DNA of 43,315 nucleotides from an uncultured Bacteroidota bacterium (lineage in GTDB: Bacteria > Bacteroidota > Bacteroidia > JABEUT01). Made by a program: the position numbers and the translations under genes. Location: positions 1 through 43,315 of the forward strand of contig CAIWVW010000033.1 of the NCBI GenBank assembly GCA_903916255.1, read 5' to 3'. Positions within the stretch are counted from its first letter, which is position 1, and each line of letters opens with the position of its first letter. Under the pieces are notes generated by a model. That model ran no database searches and was not told the DNA's origin. It saw only the letters and a program-made list of their open reading frames with translations. Below, in pieces: positions 7,759 through 15,658 of this stretch.

Positions 7759-8367
7759 ATGTTAACACTAAAGGAAATACATGACAAAATATATAATGAC
7801 CCTTCGCATCAAAACTATAGGGTATTTATTTCCCTATATGAGGAAAATAAACTACTCATAGAAAGCACAGAAATAACTATAGATAAAGAAGCAGCCCATA
7901 TAGTGATTCAACTAATGTCAGACTATGCTTTAGCATTAAGCAATAGTGGAAGTTATAAAAATGCCATTGAATATTTTAACAAGGTAATCCCATTATTTGA
8001 AGTTGATTCAAAATTTTACAATCAAGACCCGTTTAAAATACCCTTGTATGAATCTTTAATTTGGGGCAGAGCGAGAACCTTCCACTATCTAAAAGAGTAC
8101 AACAATGCTGCAATGGATTTAAAAAAATTAATAGCCAACTTCCCAGACAATGATATGTACCGTTATTGGTTAAGAAGCACCACAGCACATAAAATTAATA
8201 AAATTGGAATAATCTGCTGGATTCTTACAATGTTGGGAATAATGTGTAGCTATATACCTTCCAAGGGTAGCTCTACTATCATAGTTATATTATGCTTTAC
8301 AATTACATTCTTCGGAACAGCGATTACAATTGAAATCATAAAATACATCTTACAAAGCAAAAAATAA
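7759..8367 (+). CDS. Tetratricopeptide-like protein with C-terminal membrane hairpin
   Basis: A 202-residue protein. Residues about 45-135 contain two TPR-like helix pairs (DYALALSNSGSYKNAIEYF and the region ending RTFHYLKEYNNAAMDL, with spacing and Ala/Tyr positions as in TPRs). Residues 147-165 and 171-194 are hydrophobic and should form two membrane helices with a short SKGSS turn between them. It would present a soluble TPR domain on the inner membrane to bind an unknown partner. Base composition is AT-rich like the adjacent island and unlike trmH downstream, so it may belong to the transferred segment. No specific family is recognised. Confidence 0.75.
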   Translation: MLTLKEIHDKIYNDPSHQNYRVFISLYEENKLLIESTEITIDKEAAHIVIQLMSDYALALSNSGSYKNAIEYFNKVIPLFEVDSKFYNQDPFKIPLYESLIWGRARTFHYLKEYNNAAMDLKKLIANFPDNDMYRYWLRSTTAHKINKIGIICWILTMLGIMCSYIPSKGSSTIIVILCFTITFFGTAITIEIIKYILQSKK

Positions 8368-8379
8368 TCATTTGCTCTG

Positions 8380-9054
8380 ATGCACCAAAAACCCGAACTC
8401 ATCACCTACCTCTCCGCCTTCGTTACCGAAGCCCGCCTAAAGCGCTTTGAGGAAGTTCTCGTAAACCGTACCCGCCACATAGCCATCGGGTTGGAAAACA
8501 TTTATCAGGCGCATAATGCAAGTGCGGTACTTCGTTCCTCCGATTGTTTCGGAATACAGGATGTACACATTATAGAAAACCAAAACAAGTATTCCTTCAA
8601 CCCCGATGTATCGCTGGGTTCCGAAAAATGGCTCACATTGAGTCGTTATAATAATGGCGAGCAAAGCCTCGGCACATGCATTAATACCTTAAAAGCAAAA
8701 GGATATAAAATTGCTGTTACCTCGCTCCATAAAGATAGTTATACAATAGAAAATGTACCTATAACAACTAAAACCGCCCTGTTTTTCGGCACTGAAATGC
8801 GCGGTGCTACTCCTGAACTGGAAAGCAAAGCCGACATGTTCGTCAAAATTCCGATGCTGGGTTTTACGGAGAGTTTTAATATTTCCGTAGCGGCTGCATT
8901 AAGTATGTATGAGCTTTCATCGCGGCTGCGGAAGGAAAATATTAATTGGCAACTTAGTGATGCAGACAAAGATGAACTGCGTTTGCAATGGCTTCGGAAC
9001 ACGATTCCTAAAGTGGAGTTAATTGAAAAGGATTTTATAGGGAAATCCGTGTAA
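8380..9054 (+). CDS. trmH: tRNA (guanosine-18-2'-O)-methyltransferase TrmH (SpoU family)
   Basis: A 224-residue SPOUT-fold enzyme that methylates the 2'-OH of G18 in the tRNA D-loop using SAM. All three family motifs are present: motif 1 ENIYQAHNASAVLRSSDCFG with the RNA-binding Asn and catalytic Arg, motif 2 FGTEMRGATPE, and motif 3 IPMLGFTESFNISVAAALSMYEL, which forms the knotted SAM site. The N-terminal RLKRFEEVLVNRT and the C-terminal helical tail match TrmH rather than the larger TrmB/RlmB subgroups. It lies 12 nt after the TPR gene, but the sharp shift in base composition there argues for a different history. Confidence 0.9.
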   Translation: MHQKPELITYLSAFVTEARLKRFEEVLVNRTRHIAIGLENIYQAHNASAVLRSSDCFGIQDVHIIENQNKYSFNPDVSLGSEKWLTLSRYNNGEQSLGTCINTLKAKGYKIAVTSLHKDSYTIENVPITTKTALFFGTEMRGATPELESKADMFVKIPMLGFTESFNISVAAALSMYELSSRLRKENINWQLSDADKDELRLQWLRNTIPKVELIEKDFIGKSV

Positions 9055-9111
9055 TTGCGTTTATCTGCTCACAGGATTTATAATTCGTAACTCCTGATTC
9101 ATAATTCTTAT

Positions 9112-9119
9112 TACCTTTG
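9112..9119 (+). promoter_or_regulatory. -7 promoter box of the THX gene
   Basis: TACCTTTG lies 23 nt before the ATG at 9143 and fits TAnnTTTG. It is preceded by a word repeat built on TAATTC/GATTCATAATTC at about 9078-9107. Confidence 0.6.
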
Positions 9120-9142
9120 GCATTCTTAAAAATTAAAAAAAC

Positions 9143-9460
9143 ATGGGAAAAGGAGATAAAAGATCACGCAAAGGAAAAGTATGGAGAGGGTCATATGGCA
9201 AAAGCCGCCCTCAAAAAGATACCACTAAGCCAAAATATGTAGCCAAGCCAAAACCTAAAAAGGTTGTAGCCGCACCTGTTGAGGAAACCTTATTTGAAAT
9301 GCCTGCAGTGGAAGGAGCAGGAAAAGCTGCAAAACCTAAAAAGGCTGCTGCACCAAAGAAACCAAAGGCGGAAGGTGAAAAGAAAGCCCCTGCCAAAGCA
9401 AAGAAGAAAGCGGACGAAGCGCCTGCCGGGCCTGCAACAGAAGAAAAAGCAGAAGAATAA
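9143..9460 (+). CDS. 30S ribosomal protein THX family, with a long basic tail
   Basis: The first 25 residues (MGKGDKRSRKGKVWRGSYGKSRP) match the THX peptide, which in Thermus is a very short protein bound in the head of the 30S subunit. Here the protein continues to 105 residues with a tail of Lys, Ala, Pro and Glu (AAKPKKAAAPKKPKAEG and similar), like the tails of histone H1-type bacterial proteins. The tail is low-complexity and probably disordered. The gene has its own promoter box and is followed by a strong terminator. The ribosomal role follows from the N-terminal match; the tail's role is unknown. Confidence 0.85.
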   Translation: MGKGDKRSRKGKVWRGSYGKSRPQKDTTKPKYVAKPKPKKVVAAPVEETLFEMPAVEGAGKAAKPKKAAAPKKPKAEGEKKAPAKAKKKADEAPAGPATEEKAEE

Positions 9461-9480
9461 TATTTCTTTTTAGTAAATCT

Positions 9481-9517
9481 AAAAATCCCGCTCTGATTAC
9501 TCAGAGCGGGATTTTTT
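9481..9517. terminator. Rho-independent terminator, bidirectional
   Basis: A perfect GC-rich stem (AATCCCGCTCTGA, loop TTAC, then its complement) with a T-run on one side and an A-run on the other. It sits between two convergent genes and can serve both. Confidence 0.93.
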
Positions 9518-9540
9518 ATTTACGTTATTTATAATTTGTG

Positions 9541-11421
9541 TTAGTTCAGAACGGTTTTAACAACGCGCTGGAAGCCCATTCTGCCAATCCTTACAAAGTA
9601 TACGCCCTTAGGCAGGGTGCTTACATTTATTTTAGTTTCGAATGAATTGGAAGCAGGCGCCACGCTTTGTGTTGTGAGTTGTCTTCCTGAAATATCGAAT
9701 AAATCTACAACCACCTTATCATTGCTTGGCAGGTTTGCAGCATTCACCTCAAGGAAGTTTCCGGTTTGATAAACTTTTATGGTTGCATCATTTTGAATAC
9801 CCTGAATACCTAAACTGGTAGCCAGTTTAAAAGAGAATATACGGTTTTGCTGTGTATAGTTATTGTTGGACGCATTGTATTGGTTAGTGCACCAGAAAGT
9901 CAATCCGTCAGCAGGGTCAATATCCAGTTCGGAATAATCGCCCCAACGGCCACCTGTACCAGACAAAGATGTCGTTCCGGCAATAGCCGTTTGTTCAGCA
10001 AAGGTCATCTGCCCTAATGGGTCGCTTTGAAGCCTTCCGGTATAACGTATTCCGGGGTATACGCTAACACTGTCAGCTACAGAATATGCCAATGCTATAT
10101 CCCCGTTATAATCTTCGCAAATAGCGCCATTCCAGCGGCTAACGCCATCACTGGGTCCATATGTGCCTTGCTGGTGTAAACTCCATGCTTTAGTAATTGC
10201 ATCTTGCCTTAATTCATACCACCTGATACCTGCAACCATTCCACCCAAATTAACTGTATTGCTTAATGCAACAGAATTGTATCCGGTGAACATCATATAA
10301 GGAACCCTGAAATTAAATGTTCCGTCCAAAGCATCCACACCATGCAGTGCGCCGGGTTGTGAAATATCGGATAAAGAACCTCCGGTGAAATAATCATTGA
10401 ACGTATTTACTGCAAATGAGTCCGCTTCTGCAATGCGGAATGTTTTTGCTGTAGTATCTACTACCAGAGAATCCATAATAATGCTATTGGAAGCCCCGCC
10501 GGCTGCAATACACTGGAAGAAAACCAAAAAGTCGGGTTCGCCGTATGGAGGAAGCGCGCTCGCATCACAATCCAATATTTTTGGGGCGGCGAAAAGACTG
10601 TTATTATCTCCGGCAAATGAAGGCTGGGCAGGCATATTTGCAATAACCATTCCAGCGCTTGGCGAGCCTTTGAGCATCCGGCCCCTGTCTAACCATGCCA
10701 CCTGTTGTGGCGAAAGGGCATTAGTAATCCCAAAAGCCTGATAAGTTATATAATAACCGTTGTTCCAGATAGAATACTTTGGATAGTCAGGGTCTGTATT
10801 TCCCATGCTGAATTGCCATACATAAAATGCGCCGGTAGGGTCGTTTGTTTTTGAAACAGCCACACAGAATTGATATGGTGTATTGGTAACCTGAAATTCG
10901 GTAATAACCCATCTGTCGGCAAACTTGTCATATAATACAACCGGGTCGCCATCTTGCGGGTCGCCGCTCCATAAACTTCCCAAATCTTTAGCAGGTAATA
11001 TAACATTGCCATGCTTGTCGAATACAGAATAAGTTACATTCAGGGTTTGAACATAATACGTAGAATCCACAGCGCCGTTCGGGTCACCCGGGTCCCAAAT
11101 GGAATCTGTGCTTCCGGCGAAATTCTCGATGGGCGCAATAGAACCTATTCTGGTTCCATAAGCCGTTTGCCTTACAGGGTCACTGTAATCATTTGCCTCT
11201 TTGGGAACGGCTCGTTTTGTACGCAACAAATTGCGTTTTCTGTCGGCAGCTTCTTTTCTTGTTGCACCTGCCTCGGGTTTATAATCGGGCAGGTCGCGCA
11301 TGGGCTTCGACTCAAAAAATTTGGTACAATGAATGTAGGTAGATGTAGGTGTAGTGCTTTGTGCGCTTAAAAAAAGCGGCGAGCATAACCCAATGAGTGA
11401 AAGAATGGTAATTGGTTTCAT
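9541..11421 (-). CDS. Secreted protein with T9SS type A sorting domain
   Basis: A 626-residue protein starting at the ATG at 11421; an in-frame TTG at 11445 is less likely because the ATG opens directly on the signal peptide (PITILSLIGLCSPLFLSAQ). Residues about 100-500 form a conserved extracellular region with DPGDPNGAVDSTYYVQTLN, DPVVLYDKFADRWVITEF and GDYSELDIDPADGLTFW, resembling beta-propeller-like proteins of Bacteroidota that lack an assigned function. The last 80 residues are a Por-type C-terminal domain (VDLFDISGRQL, then STLPKGVYFVRIG), which directs export by the type IX system and removal or anchoring at the surface. It shares the terminator at 9481-9517 with the THX gene. Confidence 0.88.
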   Translation of the reverse strand: MKPITILSLIGLCSPLFLSAQSTTPTSTYIHCTKFFESKPMRDLPDYKPEAGATRKEAADRKRNLLRTKRAVPKEANDYSDPVRQTAYGTRIGSIAPIENFAGSTDSIWDPGDPNGAVDSTYYVQTLNVTYSVFDKHGNVILPAKDLGSLWSGDPQDGDPVVLYDKFADRWVITEFQVTNTPYQFCVAVSKTNDPTGAFYVWQFSMGNTDPDYPKYSIWNNGYYITYQAFGITNALSPQQVAWLDRGRMLKGSPSAGMVIANMPAQPSFAGDNNSLFAAPKILDCDASALPPYGEPDFLVFFQCIAAGGASNSIIMDSLVVDTTAKTFRIAEADSFAVNTFNDYFTGGSLSDISQPGALHGVDALDGTFNFRVPYMMFTGYNSVALSNTVNLGGMVAGIRWYELRQDAITKAWSLHQQGTYGPSDGVSRWNGAICEDYNGDIALAYSVADSVSVYPGIRYTGRLQSDPLGQMTFAEQTAIAGTTSLSGTGGRWGDYSELDIDPADGLTFWCTNQYNASNNNYTQQNRIFSFKLATSLGIQGIQNDATIKVYQTGNFLEVNAANLPSNDKVVVDLFDISGRQLTTQSVAPASNSFETKINVSTLPKGVYFVRIGRMGFQRVVKTVLN

Positions 11422-11481
11422 GGTAATTTTTGGTATGAGTTGCAATGTAAGAAAAAAATCCGGTAGCAGGAGTGCTCGATA

Positions 11482-12363
11482 TCAATACGGAGAAAAATCT
11501 ACATCATGCTTAACCACCGGAACAATACTCATTACCGGTATTTCAGAATGATTGATGATTCCCTGTGCAGTCGACCCGATGAAAACAGGCTTAATTTCCA
11601 TTTCCTGCTGGGTCATTATCATAATTAAATCCGCATCTACCTTGTTGGCATAATCTACCACGGCATGTTCCAATGTTTCGTGCCCTTTAATGGCTTTAAT
11701 CATTTCAGCGGTACATTTAACACCCGATTTTTTAATGAAGTTTTTAACCTGTTCCATTTGTCTTGTAAGCCTGTTTACAACAAATTCATCGAGCGTAAAA
11801 AGAACTGATACAACACGGATGGTAGCACCATAAAGGTTTCCCAATTCAATAGCACTGTTCACTTTTTCGCGCGACTCTTTGGTTAAATCGATAGGCAGAA
11901 CAATATTTTTGCATCCTTCGCGCGGGTGCTTTCCTTTAATAGTTACTACAGGGCATTTGGCTTCTTTAACAACCCGCAGAGCATTCGAGCCGATAAACCT
12001 TTTCTTCAGGCCCACGGTACCATTGGTTCCCATAATAATCATTTTGGCACTTATCATATCAGCCACTTCCAGAATCTTATCGTAAATATGCCCTTTGGCA
12101 ATTACCGTATTCACTTTTATTCCATGTTTCTTGGTTACATCAGCCCCAAGTTCTTTCAATTTTTCATCTATTTCTTTTTTAACACCATCTTCGTCTATCG
12201 GCTTATGAAAAAGCCTGTTCATTGAATTTCCTTCATCAATTACATAAAGAAGGGTTAGTTCGGCATGATAGAATTTGGCCAGGTTATAGGATTGGTCAAG
12301 TGCAATAATAGCCTGGTCGGAAAAATCGATTGGAATTAAAATTTGATTAACAGATGAATTCAT
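11482..12363 (-). CDS. Tandem-domain universal stress protein
   Basis: A 293-residue cytoplasmic protein made of two UspA folds. The first (residues 1-145) starts QILIPIDFSDQAIIALDQS and carries the ATP-binding G-2x-G-9x-G-S motif in GTNGTVGLKKRFIGS. The second (about 150-290) starts NIVLPIDLTKESREKV and ends QEMEIKPVFIGSTAQGII, where the two leading glycines are lost, so it probably does not bind ATP. Such Usp pairs are induced by stress or growth arrest. It is transcribed alone from a -7 box at 12407-12414, just behind the terminator of the upstream secreted-protein operon. Confidence 0.9.
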   Translation of the reverse strand: MNSSVNQILIPIDFSDQAIIALDQSYNLAKFYHAELTLLYVIDEGNSMNRLFHKPIDEDGVKKEIDEKLKELGADVTKKHGIKVNTVIAKGHIYDKILEVADMISAKMIIMGTNGTVGLKKRFIGSNALRVVKEAKCPVVTIKGKHPREGCKNIVLPIDLTKESREKVNSAIELGNLYGATIRVVSVLFTLDEFVVNRLTRQMEQVKNFIKKSGVKCTAEMIKAIKGHETLEHAVVDYANKVDADLIMIMTQQEMEIKPVFIGSTAQGIINHSEIPVMSIVPVVKHDVDFSPY

Positions 12364-12406
12364 AAAATAAGATACTATTTGGGGGTTATATGGTTAAAAT
12401 TTGATG

Positions 12407-12414
12407 CAAAAGTA
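12407..12414 (-). promoter_or_regulatory. -7 promoter box of the universal stress protein
   Basis: TACTTTTG on the minus strand lies 43 nt upstream of the ATG at 12363. It directly abuts the T-run of the upstream terminator. Confidence 0.6.
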
Positions 12415-12457
12415 ATAAAAAACAGGCTGATAGCTGCTATCAGGCAGCTATCGGCCT
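12415..12457 (-). terminator. Rho-independent terminator of the secreted-protein operon
   Basis: On the minus strand, AGGCCGATAGCTGC and GCAGCTATCAGCCT form a 14-bp stem with one mismatch and a six-base loop, followed by GTTTTTTATT. It begins 9 nt after the stop codon at 12466. Confidence 0.88.
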
Positions 12458-12465
12458 TGTTTCCA

Positions 12466-15400
12466 TTATCTTATCAATGACACATTACCCTTCTGGCTCA
12501 GGGTTTTCCCGTCTGTAGTGGTTCCGGTTACATAATAGACAAATGTGGCAGCATTCATTGGTTCACCACGGTAGGTTCCATCCCACCCTTCAGTAATATC
12601 CTTTGATTCGAAAACTTTATTGCCCCACCTGTCGAATATTATGAAATCCATGTTTTGCAGGCATTCGCTATGAACTTTCAGTACACTGTTTTGTGTGTTC
12701 TTGCCCCCCGGCGCAAATGCATCGGGCACGTATATGTTGCAGGAAGCAATTACTTCGACAGTAACGGTATCGGAAACCCGGCAGCCGTTGGCGTCTTTAA
12801 TTTGAACAGTGTAAGTGGTAGTTACCGAAGGTGATGCATAGGTATTCGGGCAGGTATCGCAAGATAAGCCCGACGGTGGTGTCCATAAATAGTTGCTGCC
12901 ACCTCCGGCTGAAAGCTCGACACTTGTAATACTTGAGCCTTCATGTATGGCCTCCGCAGTACTTACTGTACCCGATGAACTTAGCAGTCCAACACTAACA
13001 GTGGCGGTATCTTTACATCCGCCTGTTCCGGTTCCGGTAACAGTATAAGTAACACTGCCGGTAACCAGTGCTTTCACAACAGAATCCGTGTTGTTTATCA
13101 GGTCTGTATTAGGCTCCCATACATAGCTGGAAGCTCCTGTAGCTTTTAGTGTTGCCGTATCTCCCGGACAAACTAATGCAGGATTTGGGAGCGCCCCAAC
13201 CTTCGGCGAAGGAATAACGGTAAGATTGATAGTATCGTAAATTGTACAACCCTGATTAGAACCGCCTACCCAATACAAGGTATCTTTGGTAGGTAAAACA
13301 GTCAAGGTATCTCGCGTTTTTCCGGTACTCCATTTATAGGAAGTTGCCCCGCTGGCAGTTAACTTAACCTGTGTTCCCTCGCAGAAGGGGCTTGGCGGGT
13401 TAGCCGAAATAACCGGAACAGGGTCGGCAATAACATGTACGGGGAATGTTACCGAATTGGAGTAACACGCATTAAATGCATATACACTTATACTGAAGCT
13501 TCCTACCGAATCGAACTTGATTTTCAATACATTGTTAGATGTATCGGCATGTGTCTTTGCAGGAATGGTCCAAATGTAATCCGTATTGTTTGCAAACGGA
13601 ATTGAATAAGTACCTGTATCGCTCAGACATATAAATATCGGCCCTGTTTTGGTAATTACCGGTTTGCCCAGTATTATTATCGTATCGGGCAAGGTTGCAA
13701 CAGGCCCTAAACAGCCATAGTTATTTTCCTGGCATGATATTACCATCGTATCGGCATAGGGGTCATAAAATTGAAGGTAAGGATACGTCGCATTCAGGAA
13801 TTGCTGATGCCCGTTTGTCTTATCGGTATACCACCAGGTATAGGTCGAATTATAATTTGGCGGGTTGGCATACACATCAATGGTGGCTCCGGCACAGAAT
13901 GGGCCGGGTGTTCCCAGGGTAAGATACATACTGTCGGCAGGTTCGCCAATAGATAGGTGCATTAAAGTACCCAAGGAGCTATCCGTGAAACTGGAACTAT
14001 CGGCTATTATGCGGATATAATAAACACCCGGCTGAATACCATATTTGGCAAGGGTATCGGGACAAGGCACATGGATATATATTTTCCCGCTTGTAGTGTC
14101 TACCACAGCACCTAAAAGGCCTGTATTTATAGCGGCAAAAGAAACTGGGTAAACAAGATTGAATTGGATTAATTGAATTTCAAATTTATTTCCCGGATAA
14201 TAGTGCGCCAATGAATCAAACTTATGAATATCATATACTACTGTATCGGTCCATCCATTGGGCTGTTTGTTGCAAGGCTCCAGGCAGGCCTGCAATGTTT
14301 GGGCTACATTCGAATCGGAATATATATCGCAATGCTGTATACAGAAAGGCCCCCACACCGTAGCCTGAGAAAATGGCGTAGAGGAAACAATTCGGATATA
14401 ATAATGGCATCCTGCCGGAGTTTTTAACGGAATGGTGCCGACTATATCTCCCGGAGGATATGTGAAGGCCACATTATTAACCAATGTTCCAATGGTATCG
14501 ATTACCGCTGTATTTCCAATCGAGTCGATTAACTGGGCATAGTACACATTATAAACCCCGAAAACCCCATACGAGAAAAACGGCATATCGATTACGCTGC
14601 CCGCGCAAACAGGATTTGTATCGAGCGTTGGTGGTGGTTGCAGCGCATTAATTACCACCGGACATTTCTTTGATAACGGGAAACAAACCGAATCCGTAAA
14701 TGTGAGATAAGGATAAGTTAACCGCGTAAATTTCAACTTAAAACATTCACCCGAGGTGGTGTATGAATTAGGAATGGATGCATAAATAAACCCATCATTT
14801 ATATCGTTGCCAAGCGTAGGTCCAACGTAATAGGTGTACGCGAAAATTGTGGGGCCGTTGCCATTGGATACATCCAAATCCCAGGCAGAATAACAGCTAC
14901 TGTCGCTAAACACAGCCGATATCCACATATAGGCATTCTCTCCTTCGCAGGTATCAAAACCAACTGTACTGAACGTACATTTAATCGGATGGTTGATACT
15001 GTCATAGGTTCCATATATTGATGCGTCATCAATTCCAAACGAGGTAGTATCGGTTCCGGTGGTATCCTTGTTTCTCCATAAAAACCCAAACCTTAAATCT
15101 TCTACATTGCTGAAGGCAGGGTTAGTTATGGTTTGATACCTCCATTTGTATGTGCTGTCATAACGCAGCCTTGCACTGTCAAGCCTCCATGGGCCTCCAT
15201 CAATGCTATATAGTACAACGCCGTATGCAGATGGCGAACCCTTGCACAGGTAATAAAAATTAAAATTAATATTGGTGAGTGATTTGGTACAAATTCCCGT
15301 CGTCATGTGCGCAAAACGGAATGTTGAATCTTTCGGGTTATAGTTATCGTTGGCAAAGCCTGACGCGCTGTCGTAAATGTGCAGGTAGTGCCCATATGGA

Positions 15401-15645
15401 GCGTAGGATATACTTCCCCCAAAGGTACTGTCTTCATTAATAGTACTTGGGTGGCCGATGGCTCCGGTATATACATTGTTCACTATCCATTGGTTATTGC
15501 CGTAACTTTTACCGCCGATAGTATCATTCAGGGTAAAACTGTTGGGTGTGTTTTCAAAATTTTCAAAGTATAGCTGGCTCTGGCCATAGCCTATAACAGC
15601 CAAAAACATGGAAACAATGACGAGCGTTAGATATTTTATTTTCAT
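12466..15645 (-). CDS. Large secreted protein with gliding-motility-type (T9SS type B) C-terminal domain
   Basis: A 1059-residue protein. The signal peptide (KIKYLTLVIVSMFLAVIGYGQ) is followed by a jelly-roll-like N-terminal region (FENFENTPNSF to about residue 220) and then Ig/PKD-type repeats with Cys-rich starts (NPVCAGSVIDM, PGPFCAGATIDV, NPPSPFCEGTQVKL, NPALVCPGDTATL). The last module before the tail (LWTPPSGLSCDTCPNTYASP) recurs almost unchanged in the neighbouring upstream protein. The C-terminal 90 residues (YVPDAFAPGG, FIIFDRWGNKVFES, GWDGTYRGEPMNAATFVYYV) are the CHU_C/type B sorting domain. Its ATG is 13 nt after the stop of the preceding gene, so the two form an operon. Likely a surface adhesin or matrix protein; substrate unknown. 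Confidence 0.92.
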   Translation of the reverse strand: MKIKYLTLVIVSMFLAVIGYGQSQLYFENFENTPNSFTLNDTIGGKSYGNNQWIVNNVYTGAIGHPSTINEDSTFGGSISYAPYGHYLHIYDSASGFANDNYNPKDSTFRFAHMTTGICTKSLTNINFNFYYLCKGSPSAYGVVLYSIDGGPWRLDSARLRYDSTYKWRYQTITNPAFSNVEDLRFGFLWRNKDTTGTDTTSFGIDDASIYGTYDSINHPIKCTFSTVGFDTCEGENAYMWISAVFSDSSCYSAWDLDVSNGNGPTIFAYTYYVGPTLGNDINDGFIYASIPNSYTTSGECFKLKFTRLTYPYLTFTDSVCFPLSKKCPVVINALQPPPTLDTNPVCAGSVIDMPFFSYGVFGVYNVYYAQLIDSIGNTAVIDTIGTLVNNVAFTYPPGDIVGTIPLKTPAGCHYYIRIVSSTPFSQATVWGPFCIQHCDIYSDSNVAQTLQACLEPCNKQPNGWTDTVVYDIHKFDSLAHYYPGNKFEIQLIQFNLVYPVSFAAINTGLLGAVVDTTSGKIYIHVPCPDTLAKYGIQPGVYYIRIIADSSSFTDSSLGTLMHLSIGEPADSMYLTLGTPGPFCAGATIDVYANPPNYNSTYTWWYTDKTNGHQQFLNATYPYLQFYDPYADTMVISCQENNYGCLGPVATLPDTIIILGKPVITKTGPIFICLSDTGTYSIPFANNTDYIWTIPAKTHADTSNNVLKIKFDSVGSFSISVYAFNACYSNSVTFPVHVIADPVPVISANPPSPFCEGTQVKLTASGATSYKWSTGKTRDTLTVLPTKDTLYWVGGSNQGCTIYDTINLTVIPSPKVGALPNPALVCPGDTATLKATGASSYVWEPNTDLINNTDSVVKALVTGSVTYTVTGTGTGGCKDTATVSVGLLSSSGTVSTAEAIHEGSSITSVELSAGGGSNYLWTPPSGLSCDTCPNTYASPSVTTTYTVQIKDANGCRVSDTVTVEVIASCNIYVPDAFAPGGKNTQNSVLKVHSECLQNMDFIIFDRWGNKVFESKDITEGWDGTYRGEPMNAATFVYYVTGTTTDGKTLSQKGNVSLIR

Positions 15646-15658
15646 GGTGCTTGGTTTT

